Source: AV40 sp035568175 (lineage in GTDB: Bacteria > Verrucomicrobiota > Verrucomicrobiia > Chthoniobacterales > UBA10450). From it: 64,000 nucleotides of DNA. The DNA is taken from assembly GCA_035568175.1 (NCBI GenBank), contig DATMON010000004.1, positions 434,001-498,000 on the forward strand. Direction: 5' to 3'. This document shows positions 52,484 through 62,233 of this stretch, in pieces; the stretch's first letter is position 1; every line of letters starts with the position of its first letter. Below the pieces are notes generated by a model that worked only from the letters and a program-made list of their open reading frames with translations, did no database searches and was not told the origin of the DNA. Position numbers and translations under genes: made by a program.

Positions 52484-54913
52484 TTATTCAGCCCGCAGCG
52501 CTTGTACCGGATCGACAAGTGTGGCGCGGCGGGCCGGCAACAAACAGGCGACCAGCGTTACCGCACTCATGATCGCAGCGGTGCCGAAGAGGATCGCCAA
52601 GTGGAGTGGCGGGACATCAAATAAGACAGTTTGCATGGCTTTCCCGGCAAGCCATGCCCCCAACACACCGAGGACCGTTCCCGCAACGAGAAGCCGGAGG
52701 CCTAACGAGAGAAATTGTGCGCCGATCTGTTCGCGCTGCGCACCAAGCGCCATGCGGATTCCGATCTCGCGCCGGCGTTGTGCGACCGCGTAACTGAGAA
52801 CTCCGTACGTTCCAATTGCCGCCAGGAGCAACGCGACGCCGGCGAAAATTCCTGCGAGTAATGCGGGCGAGCGTCGCGTGATCAAACTGTCCGCGATGCG
52901 CGTGTCCATCGAACGAATGTTATCGACCGCGAGTAAGGGATGCACTGCGTGCACCAGCTTGCGCAGCGTCTCGGCGAACGCTTCCGGGCGCTGGCTGGTA
53001 CGGGTAACGATGAAAATACTGGCGTGCTCGTCGCGATCGGAAGCGTATGGCAGATAAACCGCGCCTTGCCCCTGCGCTTCGGTCAGCGCGGCTTGCTTCA
53101 CTGCGCCGACGACGCCGACAACTGTAAACAGCTGCGCGTCGTCTTTTTCGTCCCCGAGCCCGATCCTTTGGCCGAGCGCGCCGCCGTTAGGCCAGTAACG
53201 TCGGGCCAAATCTTCGTCCACCACACAGACGCGTTCCGCGCGGTGGGAATCTGCTGAGGTGAGGAAGCGTCCTTCGCGCAGGTCAATGCCGAGGGCCGAG
53301 AAGTAATCGCCATGAACGGCATAGGAATAATGGCCGTGGACTGATTGACCTGGAGGTGGCACATAGCCCTTAGGTGTGACTGGGGTTTTGCCGCTGTCGC
53401 CGCTTAGCGGAATGTTCGTGATCGTTCCGGTGGCGGCGATTCCCGGTTGCTGGCGGATCGATTCGAGCAAGCGATCGACGATGCCGACTCGCTCCCGCTG
53501 CAGATCCCATGAGACGGTGCACTCGCCGGTAAGAACGTGATCTGAGCGAAATCCTGGCGAAACCGCCATCGCTTTTTTCAAGCTCAGACCGAGCAGCGCC
53601 GCGCCCGCGAGCAAGACAAATGCGAGCGCAATCTGCGCGACGATGAAGCCGTGGCGAAGCCGTTGCGCGGCGCGGCTAATTGTGCCGGAGCGCGATTCCG
53701 ATTGGAGCGCATGCGCCAGATGCGTGCTCAGGTTGAACCAGGCGATAGGTACCGCGATAACGACTCCGAGGACCACGGCGCCAGCGAGACCGATGGACGC
53801 CAGCCATCCATTGAACGCGATATGCGCGCCGAGCGGTAAGCGATCTGCCCCGAGAACTTCGAGTAGCCGAATTCCCCACGCTCCGATGATCAATCCGAGC
53901 GCCCCACCGACCGACGTGAGCAACAGCGTCTCGATCATTACCTGTCTCACGATATGCGCGCGACTCGCGCCCATCGATCGGCGGATCGCCATCTCTTTCG
54001 CGCGCCCGCTAGCGCGAATGAGAAGAAGATTTACTAAATTAACCGCACCGATGAGCAGGAGAAAAAATACTCCGGCCTGCATTAGCCAGAGGGTTGGACG
54101 AATCGACCGCACGTGTTCAGCGTGCAATGGCCTAACGAGCGATCGGAAGCCGGCTTCCGCCATCATTTTCGCTTCAGGATTATCTTCCTCGACGGCGGCG
54201 TTGTGCGCATCGATCTGGGCTTGCGCCTCCGCGATCGTAGCGCCCGGCTTCAACCGCGCGATCATGTGCGTGACGCCGCCGCCAGAGTGACGCGCTTTCG
54301 GCCCACGCTCCTCCATACCGGATTTTATCGGAAGAAAAACGCGCGCCTCCGACGAGAGAAAACGAAAAGCAGGAGGCAGGACGCCAACGATCTTTCTTGG
54401 GATACCATTTATGCGGGTGTCACGACCCAGAATGTTTGGATCGGAATTGAAACGCTCCCGCCAGAATTCGTCCGTCAGGATAATCACGTTCGTCTGGAGG
54501 TCGGTCTCTTTATCGGTGAAGTTGCGACCGAGGGCGGGGCTCACGCCAAGGGTTGTAAAAAATTCCGGCGAGATGCGCACGATTTCCTCTTGTTGCATCG
54601 AGCCCGGATCACCAACGGTTTCGGCTCTCTCCATATACATAGAAAGGCTCGAGAAGGCGGAGATGTTGCCACGACGCTCGTAGTAATTGGTGATCGACGA
54701 ACCGTCGTTCTCGACACCGGCTTTCGGATACGTGTTGTAAATCGTCACCAGTCGATCGGATTGCGGAAAGGGAAGCGGCCGGAGCAGAATGGAATTGATG
54801 ACGGCGAAAATCGCGAGGTTCGCCCCCAGGCAGATCGCAACGGTGGCGAGCGCTGTGACCGTGAACGCCGGCGAGTTGCGGAGCTGGCGCAGAGCGAACT
54901 TCAGATCGTTCAC
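52484..54913 (-). CDS. MacB/FtsX-type ABC permease (ADOP family), array copy 1
   Basis: An 809-aa protein with a duplicated MacB plan: membrane helix (about 15-40), periplasmic MacB_PCD domain, FtsX helices (about 275-400, LLIGAVNLVNLLLIRASGRAKEMAIRRSMGASRAHI), second periplasmic domain, second FtsX set (about 690-800) ending LPARRATLVDPVQALRAE. GTG 54913, 1 bp after the upstream stop, is the likely start (NDLKFALRQLRNSPAF). No ATP-binding motifs are present. In the acidobacterial duplicated orphan permease family the function is unknown. Confidence 0.88.
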   Translation of the reverse strand: MNDLKFALRQLRNSPAFTVTALATVAICLGANLAIFAVINSILLRPLPFPQSDRLVTIYNTYPKAGVENDGSSITNYYERRGNISAFSSLSMYMERAETVGDPGSMQQEEIVRISPEFFTTLGVSPALGRNFTDKETDLQTNVIILTDEFWRERFNSDPNILGRDTRINGIPRKIVGVLPPAFRFLSSEARVFLPIKSGMEERGPKARHSGGGVTHMIARLKPGATIAEAQAQIDAHNAAVEEDNPEAKMMAEAGFRSLVRPLHAEHVRSIRPTLWLMQAGVFFLLLIGAVNLVNLLLIRASGRAKEMAIRRSMGASRAHIVRQVMIETLLLTSVGGALGLIIGAWGIRLLEVLGADRLPLGAHIAFNGWLASIGLAGAVVLGVVIAVPIAWFNLSTHLAHALQSESRSGTISRAAQRLRHGFIVAQIALAFVLLAGAALLGLSLKKAMAVSPGFRSDHVLTGECTVSWDLQRERVGIVDRLLESIRQQPGIAATGTITNIPLSGDSGKTPVTPKGYVPPPGQSVHGHYSYAVHGDYFSALGIDLREGRFLTSADSHRAERVCVVDEDLARRYWPNGGALGQRIGLGDEKDDAQLFTVVGVVGAVKQAALTEAQGQGAVYLPYASDRDEHASIFIVTRTSQRPEAFAETLRKLVHAVHPLLAVDNIRSMDTRIADSLITRRSPALLAGIFAGVALLLAAIGTYGVLSYAVAQRRREIGIRMALGAQREQIGAQFLSLGLRLLVAGTVLGVLGAWLAGKAMQTVLFDVPPLHLAILFGTAAIMSAVTLVACLLPARRATLVDPVQALRAE

Positions 54914-54914
54914 G

Positions 54915-57350
54915 TCACTCGTAGCGTAGCGCAACCATCGGATCGACCGCCATTGCGCGGCGCGCCGGAAAATAAGTGGCGATCAAGGCCGCGGCACTCA
55001 AAATGATTGTGACAATGGCATAGATCGAGAGATCGTGCGAACTCACGCCATAGAGCAAGCTCGACATCAAGCGCGTGACGGCGAGCGCGCCTAGAATTCC
55101 AGCAAGCAGACCGATTCCAATAACGGTAAAGCTTTGGCGCATGACCATCGTGAGCATGTCGATCTTCTGTGCGCCGAGCGCCATTCGAATCCCGATTTCT
55201 CTGGTGCGCTGCACAACGGTATAGGCGATTACACCGTAAATGCCGATCGCCGCTAAAATCATCGCGACGCCGGCAAACGCGCCGAGCAACATCATATTGA
55301 ATCGGGGCTGGGCCAGGGTGATGCCAATGCGTTTCTCCAACGGCTCGAGAGTTGGAATAAACAGAGTCTTGTCGAATTCGTGGACAATGTTGCGCAGTGG
55401 GCTTTGTAGTCCTGCCGGATCGATTGCGGCGGTACGAAAGACAACATCCATCCGTCGCGACGGATCCTGTGAAGCCGGAATGTAAAATTCCGGCAAAGGT
55501 TGGATGGCCAGCGATTCGTGACGTGAACCCCCAACGATGCCGACAATTTCTTTCGGTGGCGAAGGCTGATTGGAAGTCTGGCTGTTGTCGCCGTGAATCA
55601 AAACGATTTGGTGGCCGATCGCGTTGCCGCCAGGAAAGAAACGCTGAGCGAAAACATCGTTCACCATTACAACCGGCGGCGAATCCTTCGTATCTCTGGA
55701 ACTGAACACGCGACCGCGGAGCAGCGGCGTTCCCATCGCACGAAAATAATCCTGCGTGACGGTAAGATGCGAAGATTCCAACTCCTGCCCAGGAGGTCGC
55801 GGCGGTTGGCCGACAATCGAAAACGTCGATCCCCAATCATTATTGGAAAACGGCATCGGAAACGCCGCGCCGACAGCTTCCACTCCGGGTAAGGCGGCTA
55901 ACTTGGGCAGAATCTGTTCGAAAAATTGTCGATGCTTTTCCGGCTCCGGATATTTCGCCTTTGGCAAAATGAGTTCAGCGACAATCGCATGCTGCGGGTC
56001 GAAGCCCGGCTTGGTCGCGCGAAGATTAGCGAAGCTCTTGATCAACAAGCCAGCGCCCGCGAGAAGCAGCAATGACAAAGCGACCTGCGCGATCACGAGC
56101 AAACGGCGGAGATGGTGCGACTCGGGTCCGACTGCGCCGCGGTTTCCCTCCTGCAGTGATTCGTTCACATTTGGCCGCGTCATTTGCAGCGCAGGGACTA
56201 ACGCAAAGAGAAGCGTGCTGAAAATTGCGACGGCAAATGTGAAGAAAAACACCGGAGGATTAATCGCGACTTCGCCGAGGCGCGGAACATCTTGCGGACC
56301 GAAAACGCGAAGAAGATCGATTCCCCACCAGGCAATGAGCAACCCGCCGGCGGCACCGAAGATCGACAATAGGAAGCCTTCACCGAGAAGTTGTCCGACC
56401 ATCCGCGTGCGACTTGCCCCAAGCGCAGTGCGAATCGCGATCTCGCGTTGTCGGGCGGTTGCGCGAGCGAGCAAAAGATTGGCGACATTTGCGCATGCGA
56501 TGAGCAACACAAACGCAACCGCGGCCAGAATCGTGATCAATGCCGGACGCACGTCGCCCACGATATCGTCATGAAGCGAGTACACGCTCTCAGAACGATC
56601 CGTGTTCGATTTTGGATATTGCTTCTCCAGTCGCGCCGCGATCGTCTTCATCTCCGCGTCGCATTGCTGGACCGTCACGCCCGGTTTCAATCGGCCGACC
56701 ATGCGGGCGAAGTGTGAGTCGCGATTGTTGACCGCTTCCGGCACGAGCGGATGGAGCGGCTGCAAATACTCCGCGCGCTCGCCTTCGACCGGAAATTGAA
56801 AGCCGGGCGGCATGACTCCGAGCACGGTATAGAGACGCCACGACAAGCTGACCTGCTTTCCAACAATCTCGGGATCGCGGTTGAAATAAGTTTTCCAAGC
56901 GTAATCGGTCAGCACGACAACGCGCGCGTCGACGTTGTCGTCTTCGCGTGTGTAAACGCGCCCGCGCGCCGGCGCGACGCCGAGCACGGAAAAAATGTCT
57001 GAGGTAGTCGCCACGCCATACAGCTGGCGGGCCTCTTCCGTTCCATTTAGCACCGCGCCTGCGCGTGTGAATGCCGCCAATGCCGAGAGAGTCTGCGATT
57101 GATCGCGAAGATCGACATAATCAGGAATCGATTCCGTTTCTTTCTCCAGCTTGTTGTGTGCGACCCGCGACCAAACCGCGACCACCTGATCTGGTCTTGG
57201 AAATGGAAGCGGATGAAGCAGAACCGCGTCGATGACGCTGAAGATGGCGCTGTTGGCGCCGATTCCGAGCGCGAGAGTTAGGATCGCGATGATGGTGAAG
57301 CCCGGCGCTTTCACCAACATTCGCAGCGCATACTTCAGATCGGTAAACAT
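54915..57350 (-). CDS. MacB/FtsX-type ABC permease (ADOP family), array copy 2
   Basis: An 811-aa paralogue. ATG 57350 gives the usual MFTDLKYALRMLVKAPGF start; the frame remains open into the upstream gene. FtsX signature VLLIACANVANLLLARATARQREIAIRTALGASRTRM (about residues 285-320) and C-terminal GIYGVIAYTVVQRTREIGIRMALGAQ, ending FPARRAMAVDPMVALRYE. With copy 1 it forms the more divergent pair of the array. Confidence 0.88.
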   Translation of the reverse strand: MFTDLKYALRMLVKAPGFTIIAILTLALGIGANSAIFSVIDAVLLHPLPFPRPDQVVAVWSRVAHNKLEKETESIPDYVDLRDQSQTLSALAAFTRAGAVLNGTEEARQLYGVATTSDIFSVLGVAPARGRVYTREDDNVDARVVVLTDYAWKTYFNRDPEIVGKQVSLSWRLYTVLGVMPPGFQFPVEGERAEYLQPLHPLVPEAVNNRDSHFARMVGRLKPGVTVQQCDAEMKTIAARLEKQYPKSNTDRSESVYSLHDDIVGDVRPALITILAAVAFVLLIACANVANLLLARATARQREIAIRTALGASRTRMVGQLLGEGFLLSIFGAAGGLLIAWWGIDLLRVFGPQDVPRLGEVAINPPVFFFTFAVAIFSTLLFALVPALQMTRPNVNESLQEGNRGAVGPESHHLRRLLVIAQVALSLLLLAGAGLLIKSFANLRATKPGFDPQHAIVAELILPKAKYPEPEKHRQFFEQILPKLAALPGVEAVGAAFPMPFSNNDWGSTFSIVGQPPRPPGQELESSHLTVTQDYFRAMGTPLLRGRVFSSRDTKDSPPVVMVNDVFAQRFFPGGNAIGHQIVLIHGDNSQTSNQPSPPKEIVGIVGGSRHESLAIQPLPEFYIPASQDPSRRMDVVFRTAAIDPAGLQSPLRNIVHEFDKTLFIPTLEPLEKRIGITLAQPRFNMMLLGAFAGVAMILAAIGIYGVIAYTVVQRTREIGIRMALGAQKIDMLTMVMRQSFTVIGIGLLAGILGALAVTRLMSSLLYGVSSHDLSIYAIVTIILSAAALIATYFPARRAMAVDPMVALRYE

Positions 57351-57355
57351 AAATT

Positions 57356-59776
57356 CTATTCCATGCGCAACGCCTGGACGGGATCGACAAGCGCGGCGCG
57401 GCGGGCGGGCAGCAGGCATGCGAAAAACGCGGTGGCGGCGAGCAATATGCTCGCGCCGCCGAGCAAGGCCGGGTTGTACGCCGAAACTTGATACAGTTGC
57501 GCTGCGATCAAGCGACTGAGCGCGAACACGGCAACGATACCAACCGCGAGACCGATGAGAACCGGCCGCATTCCTTGGTTCACCACGAGGCGCAGCACAT
57601 CACGGGTTTGGGCGCCGAGTGCCATTCGGACACCGATCTCTCCGGTGCGCTGCTCAACGGTGTAAGCGACGGCGCCGTAGATTCCAATACTGGCCAGGAG
57701 CAAGGCGACGCCGGCGAAAATCGCGAGCAGCCACATCATCAATCGCGTTTGCCCGACCGCTTGGGCGACAATTGCGTCCATCGACTGCGGAATAGCGATT
57801 GCCAATCCAGGATCTACGGTCGCAAGCGCCGACTGCACCAACTTGGTCACTGCATCCGGTTTGAGCTGGCTGCGCACGAGAATGCATGGGAACGGAAAAT
57901 TTTGCTGCGCCCAAGGCCGATAGATTTCAATCGTGTCCGGCTCAGAAACTTTGCGCGATCGCACATCGCCAGCGATACCGACGATCTCACAAGAGACGCT
58001 CGCGCTGCCGACGAGTAATGTTTTGCCAATCGGATCCTCATCCCCGAAAACCTTCTTCGCGCCGGCCTCGCTAATAATGATCACGTTCTGCCGATCAGCC
58101 GTATCGTGCTCGTCGAAGTCGCGTCCGGCCAACATTGAGATGCCCCAGGTTTTGAAGTAATCCGCGGCGATATTGTGAAGCACCGCCGCCGCACGTTTGT
58201 CGATGGGCAAGACTTCGCGATCCGGGCGCGCATATAGCACGTTAGAAACGGCCGCGGCGAGCAGCGGAATGTCGGCGCTAATCGTCGCGCTTTCGAAAGC
58301 CGGAACGGTATGGAGGGCAACGAGCGTTTTTTCGACGAAATGCTGACGGGCATTGAGATCGGGATATTGCGCCTCAGGCAACGTGATGAAGCCGATCCAA
58401 CGATTTTCGGGATGAAATCCAATATTTTGCTGACTCAGCCGGACGAAACTGGTGATCAACAACGCCGCGCCTGCGAGCAGCGTAACGGAGAGCGCAACTT
58501 GCGCACCGACTAGAACTTTGCGGAATCGTTGCTGATGCGCGCTGCCGGTAGTTCCACGACCGCCCTCTTTCAATGCTTCGACCAGATCTGTGCGGGAACT
58601 TTGCAAGGCCGGATAGATTCCCATCACCGCACCGGTCAAAAGCGACAATGCGATCGTGAAGAGTAGAACCGGAAATGACAGCTCGATGCGCGTCATCGGA
58701 TCGAACGGGAGAAAATTCGCGGCCATTTTCGGCACAACTGGGACAAGCTGCCACGCTAACAATGCACCAGCCGCGCCCGCGATCACGCTGACGAGTAGGC
58801 TTTCGAAGACAAACAACCGGACAATACTTCCACGCGAAGCACCAATCGCCATCCGCAACGCGATTTCACGGCGACGGCCAGTGAATCGCACAAGCAAGAG
58901 ATTCGCAACGTTGCTGCACGCGATCAGCAAAACAAAGGCAACCGCCGCGAGCAGCGTCGCAAACGCCGGTCGCAAATTTCCGGTGACGTCCTCAGGCAGC
59001 GTTTTCAACGTCATGACTGACGAGCTGTCGATCTTGTCCGGATGCTGCGCTCGATAACTTTGCTCGAGCGAGGGCAATGCCGCCCGCGCTTGTTCGACCG
59101 TCATTCCCGGTTTCAATCGACCGACCACACGCAAAATGCCGCTGCCGCGCATCACCTGTTCGTAGGTAAATCCTGGAATGACATACGGTTTGGTCGTCCA
59201 GACTTCCGCGTTGGGCCCAACCCATGAAAATGGAAGGTTCGGCAAGACACCGACGATCGTATGTGCAATGCCGTTGAGTGTGATGCTGCGCCCAATCACG
59301 TTCGGGTCGCCGCCCATTCGCTTTTGCCAAAAATTTTCGGTGACCATTGCGACATCCGCCCCCTCTTCTTCTTCCGGCAGAAAATTGCGGCCACGGATTG
59401 GTCGCACGCCGAGGATATCGAAATAATTCGAGGTCACACGGCCGCCGAATAGATGAACCGCATCGCCGAGCCCGGTCAGAGTAAACGCAGAAACGTTTTC
59501 GCCGCCAAATCCGTCAAACATTGTTTGACCATCGCGATAATGTTGAAAACGCGGAGCCGAAATCGCTAGCTCGAGCAAATTGCGCTCGCGAGCGTTGGAA
59601 TACATGTGCACCAACCGCGCTGGGTCTTTGAATGGCAGCGGGCGCAGGAAAAGATCGTTGATCAAACTGAAGATCGCGGTGTTGAGTCCGATCCCGAGCG
59701 CGAGGGTCGCGACCGCGATCAATGTAAACGCCGGCGATTCGCGCAGTTTGCGAAAAGCGAAGCGAATGTCGTTCAT
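57356..59776 (-). CDS. MacB/FtsX-type ABC permease (ADOP family), array copy 3
   Basis: An 806-aa paralogue, starting MNDIRFAFRKLRESPAF at ATG 59776. First FtsX block VLLIACSNVANLLLVRFTGRRREIALRMAIGASRGSI; second block GAVAYTVEQRTGEIGVRMALGAQTRDVLRLVVNQGM. It is very close to copies 4 and 5 in both blocks, indicating recent tandem duplication. It lies 5 bp upstream of copy 2. Confidence 0.88.
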   Translation of the reverse strand: MNDIRFAFRKLRESPAFTLIAVATLALGIGLNTAIFSLINDLFLRPLPFKDPARLVHMYSNARERNLLELAISAPRFQHYRDGQTMFDGFGGENVSAFTLTGLGDAVHLFGGRVTSNYFDILGVRPIRGRNFLPEEEEGADVAMVTENFWQKRMGGDPNVIGRSITLNGIAHTIVGVLPNLPFSWVGPNAEVWTTKPYVIPGFTYEQVMRGSGILRVVGRLKPGMTVEQARAALPSLEQSYRAQHPDKIDSSSVMTLKTLPEDVTGNLRPAFATLLAAVAFVLLIACSNVANLLLVRFTGRRREIALRMAIGASRGSIVRLFVFESLLVSVIAGAAGALLAWQLVPVVPKMAANFLPFDPMTRIELSFPVLLFTIALSLLTGAVMGIYPALQSSRTDLVEALKEGGRGTTGSAHQQRFRKVLVGAQVALSVTLLAGAALLITSFVRLSQQNIGFHPENRWIGFITLPEAQYPDLNARQHFVEKTLVALHTVPAFESATISADIPLLAAAVSNVLYARPDREVLPIDKRAAAVLHNIAADYFKTWGISMLAGRDFDEHDTADRQNVIIISEAGAKKVFGDEDPIGKTLLVGSASVSCEIVGIAGDVRSRKVSEPDTIEIYRPWAQQNFPFPCILVRSQLKPDAVTKLVQSALATVDPGLAIAIPQSMDAIVAQAVGQTRLMMWLLAIFAGVALLLASIGIYGAVAYTVEQRTGEIGVRMALGAQTRDVLRLVVNQGMRPVLIGLAVGIVAVFALSRLIAAQLYQVSAYNPALLGGASILLAATAFFACLLPARRAALVDPVQALRME

Positions 59777-59797
59777 GCGAAAGGATTACGTGAATAA

Positions 59798-62221
59798 CTA
59801 TTCGGTCCGTAACGCCTGAATCGGATTGACCAGCGTGGCGCGTCGCGCCGGTAAAAGACAGGCGATCAAAGCAACGAGGGTCAGCGTAACGATGACCGCG
59901 CTGAGCAACATCGGATTTTGCGCTGAAACCTGATACAGCTGCGCCGTGATCAACCGCCCGAGACCGAATGTAGCGATCAATCCGACAGCAAGTCCGAATA
60001 GAACCGGCTTCATTCCCTGACCGACAACCAGCTTCAAGACGTCGCGCGCTTGCGCGCCCAGGGCCATGCGCACGCCAATTTCTCCGGTACGCTGTTCAAC
60101 TGTGTAAGCTACTGCGCCGTAAATTCCGATCATGGCGAGCAAAAGCGCCACGCCAGCAAACAGGGACAGTAACGTCATTGTTAACCGCTGTGGTCCGAGC
60201 GATTGAGTTGCGACCGCTTCCATCGTTGTCGGCTGAATGATAGGAAGTTGATTGTCGATCCTGGCGACTGTGCTTCGAACGATCTGCCCAATCGCTTCCG
60301 GTGGAAGATTGCTTCGCACCGCCACATTGATGAACGGAAAAATGCGCTGCGGCAAAGGCCGATAGAATTCAACATCATCGGCTTGATCGAGACGCAGGAA
60401 GCGTATATCGCCGACGACCCCGACAATCTCCGCAAGCTGGCCGGTTCCGTTTTGGGCACCGAAAAATAACTGATGGCCGATTGGATCTTCGCCCGGAAAC
60501 ATCCGTTTCGCAGTCGCCTGGCTGATCAGAACGACCAACGGACGATCTCGCGCATCCCGTTCGTCAAAATCCCGCCCGGCGATCAACGGAATGCCGAAAG
60601 TACGCAAATATCCGGGAGAGATGCTGTGCATGTTGCCGAGCGGCCGCTGATTGATCGGCGGCGGATTTTTGTCGGCCCGCGCATAAGGTGACTGCCCGAC
60701 GCCGCCCCCCAGCGGAACTGCGTCAGCGAGCGCGACAGTCTCGACGCCGGGCGCGACCTGCAGTTCATCCCGCAAGTGTTTGGAAAATTGCGCCAAGGCG
60801 GCTTCATCGGCATAGCGCGCTGGCGGCAGCCCTATGCCACCGACCCAGATGCGCTCGGTCCTGAATCCTGCTTCCTGGCGACTGAGTCGGAAGAAACTCG
60901 TGATGAGTAATGCGGCGCCAGCCAGAAGAACAACCGATAACCCAACTTGCGCAGCCACAAGCAGCCGCCGAACTCGATGTTGACCTATGCTTCCACTCAT
61001 GGCACGGCCGCCGTCTTTCAAGCCGTCAACCAAATCGGCGCGTGAGCTTTGCCAAGCCGGATAGGCGCCCATGGCGATACCTGCCAAGATCGACAACGAC
61101 AAGGTGAAGAAAAACACCGGCCAACTAATGGCGGCTGTGGTTTCTAACGGAACATTTTGGCCAGCGAGTTTTGGAATAACCGGCATCAGCCAGAGAACAA
61201 TTCCTAAACCAAGCAACCCGGCGAAGACGCTCAACAGTGTGCTTTCCAATACAAACAGGCGCACAATTCCTCCACGCGAAGCCCCGAGCGCAACACGCAA
61301 AGAGATTTCACGACGGCGTCCAGTGAAGCGAACGAGCAACAGATTTGCGACGTTGCTGCAGGCGATTAACAACACCAACGAAACTGCGGCCAGGAGAGTG
61401 AGAAAGGCAGGCCGCAAATTTCCAGTGGCATCTTCCGGCGCGGTCACCACTACTGGCGCCCAACTGCTATCGGCGTTCGCGGCATATTGCGCGCGATAAC
61501 TTTCCTGTACGGCTGGCAGTGCGGCTCGCGCTTGATCGATCGTCACGCCCGGCTTCAACCGCCCGATCACGCGCAGGTAACTGACGCCACGCATGAGTAA
61601 ATCCTTGGCAATGCCCGGTAATTCGAATGGTTTTACCGTCCAGATCTCCAGGTTTGGTCCCCACCAAGCTAGCGAGCCGGTCGGGACAACGCCGACGATT
61701 GTTGTCGGCACACCGTTCAACGTCAGGACGCGGCCCAATACCTGGGGATCGCTGGCCAGCTTGCTGCGCCAAAAATGTTCGCTAATCAACGCGACATCGG
61801 CTCTCTGTTCCTCCTCGGGCAGAAATAATCGACCAATAATTGGACGGACGCCGAGCAGTTGGAAATAATTCGCTGTGACGTTTGCGCCGTTGAGTTGAAT
61901 TGGATCACCAAGACCAGTCAGAATAAAACCGGTGCCCGCATCAGCGGCGAATTCCGAAAAGACGGTCTGGCTATCGCGATAATGCCAGAAGCGCGGAACA
62001 GAAAACGGAATCTGCTGCACATTGCGGTCCTTTGCTTCGCTATTGACGCGCAAGATTCTGGATGGCTCAGAAAACGGCAGGCCGCGCAGAAAAAGATCGT
62101 GGATCAAACTGAAGATCGCTGTGTTCGCGCCGATACCGAGGGCCAGCGTCAACACTGCGATTGCGCTAAACGCCGGGGCCTTGATCAGCGACCGCAACGC
62201 GTATCTTAGGTCCCCAAGCAT
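59798..62221 (-). CDS. MacB/FtsX-type ABC permease (ADOP family), array copy 4
   Basis: An 807-aa paralogue starting MLGDLRYALRSLIKAPAF at ATG 62221. It shares the RFTGRRREISLRVALGASRGGIVRLFV segment with copies 3 and 5 and the tail LPARRATLVNPIQALRTE. 21 bp separate it from copy 3. No ATPase or membrane-fusion gene is near. Confidence 0.88.
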   Translation of the reverse strand: MLGDLRYALRSLIKAPAFSAIAVLTLALGIGANTAIFSLIHDLFLRGLPFSEPSRILRVNSEAKDRNVQQIPFSVPRFWHYRDSQTVFSEFAADAGTGFILTGLGDPIQLNGANVTANYFQLLGVRPIIGRLFLPEEEQRADVALISEHFWRSKLASDPQVLGRVLTLNGVPTTIVGVVPTGSLAWWGPNLEIWTVKPFELPGIAKDLLMRGVSYLRVIGRLKPGVTIDQARAALPAVQESYRAQYAANADSSWAPVVVTAPEDATGNLRPAFLTLLAAVSLVLLIACSNVANLLLVRFTGRRREISLRVALGASRGGIVRLFVLESTLLSVFAGLLGLGIVLWLMPVIPKLAGQNVPLETTAAISWPVFFFTLSLSILAGIAMGAYPAWQSSRADLVDGLKDGGRAMSGSIGQHRVRRLLVAAQVGLSVVLLAGAALLITSFFRLSRQEAGFRTERIWVGGIGLPPARYADEAALAQFSKHLRDELQVAPGVETVALADAVPLGGGVGQSPYARADKNPPPINQRPLGNMHSISPGYLRTFGIPLIAGRDFDERDARDRPLVVLISQATAKRMFPGEDPIGHQLFFGAQNGTGQLAEIVGVVGDIRFLRLDQADDVEFYRPLPQRIFPFINVAVRSNLPPEAIGQIVRSTVARIDNQLPIIQPTTMEAVATQSLGPQRLTMTLLSLFAGVALLLAMIGIYGAVAYTVEQRTGEIGVRMALGAQARDVLKLVVGQGMKPVLFGLAVGLIATFGLGRLITAQLYQVSAQNPMLLSAVIVTLTLVALIACLLPARRATLVNPIQALRTE

Positions 62222-62233
62222 AATTTCGTTCCT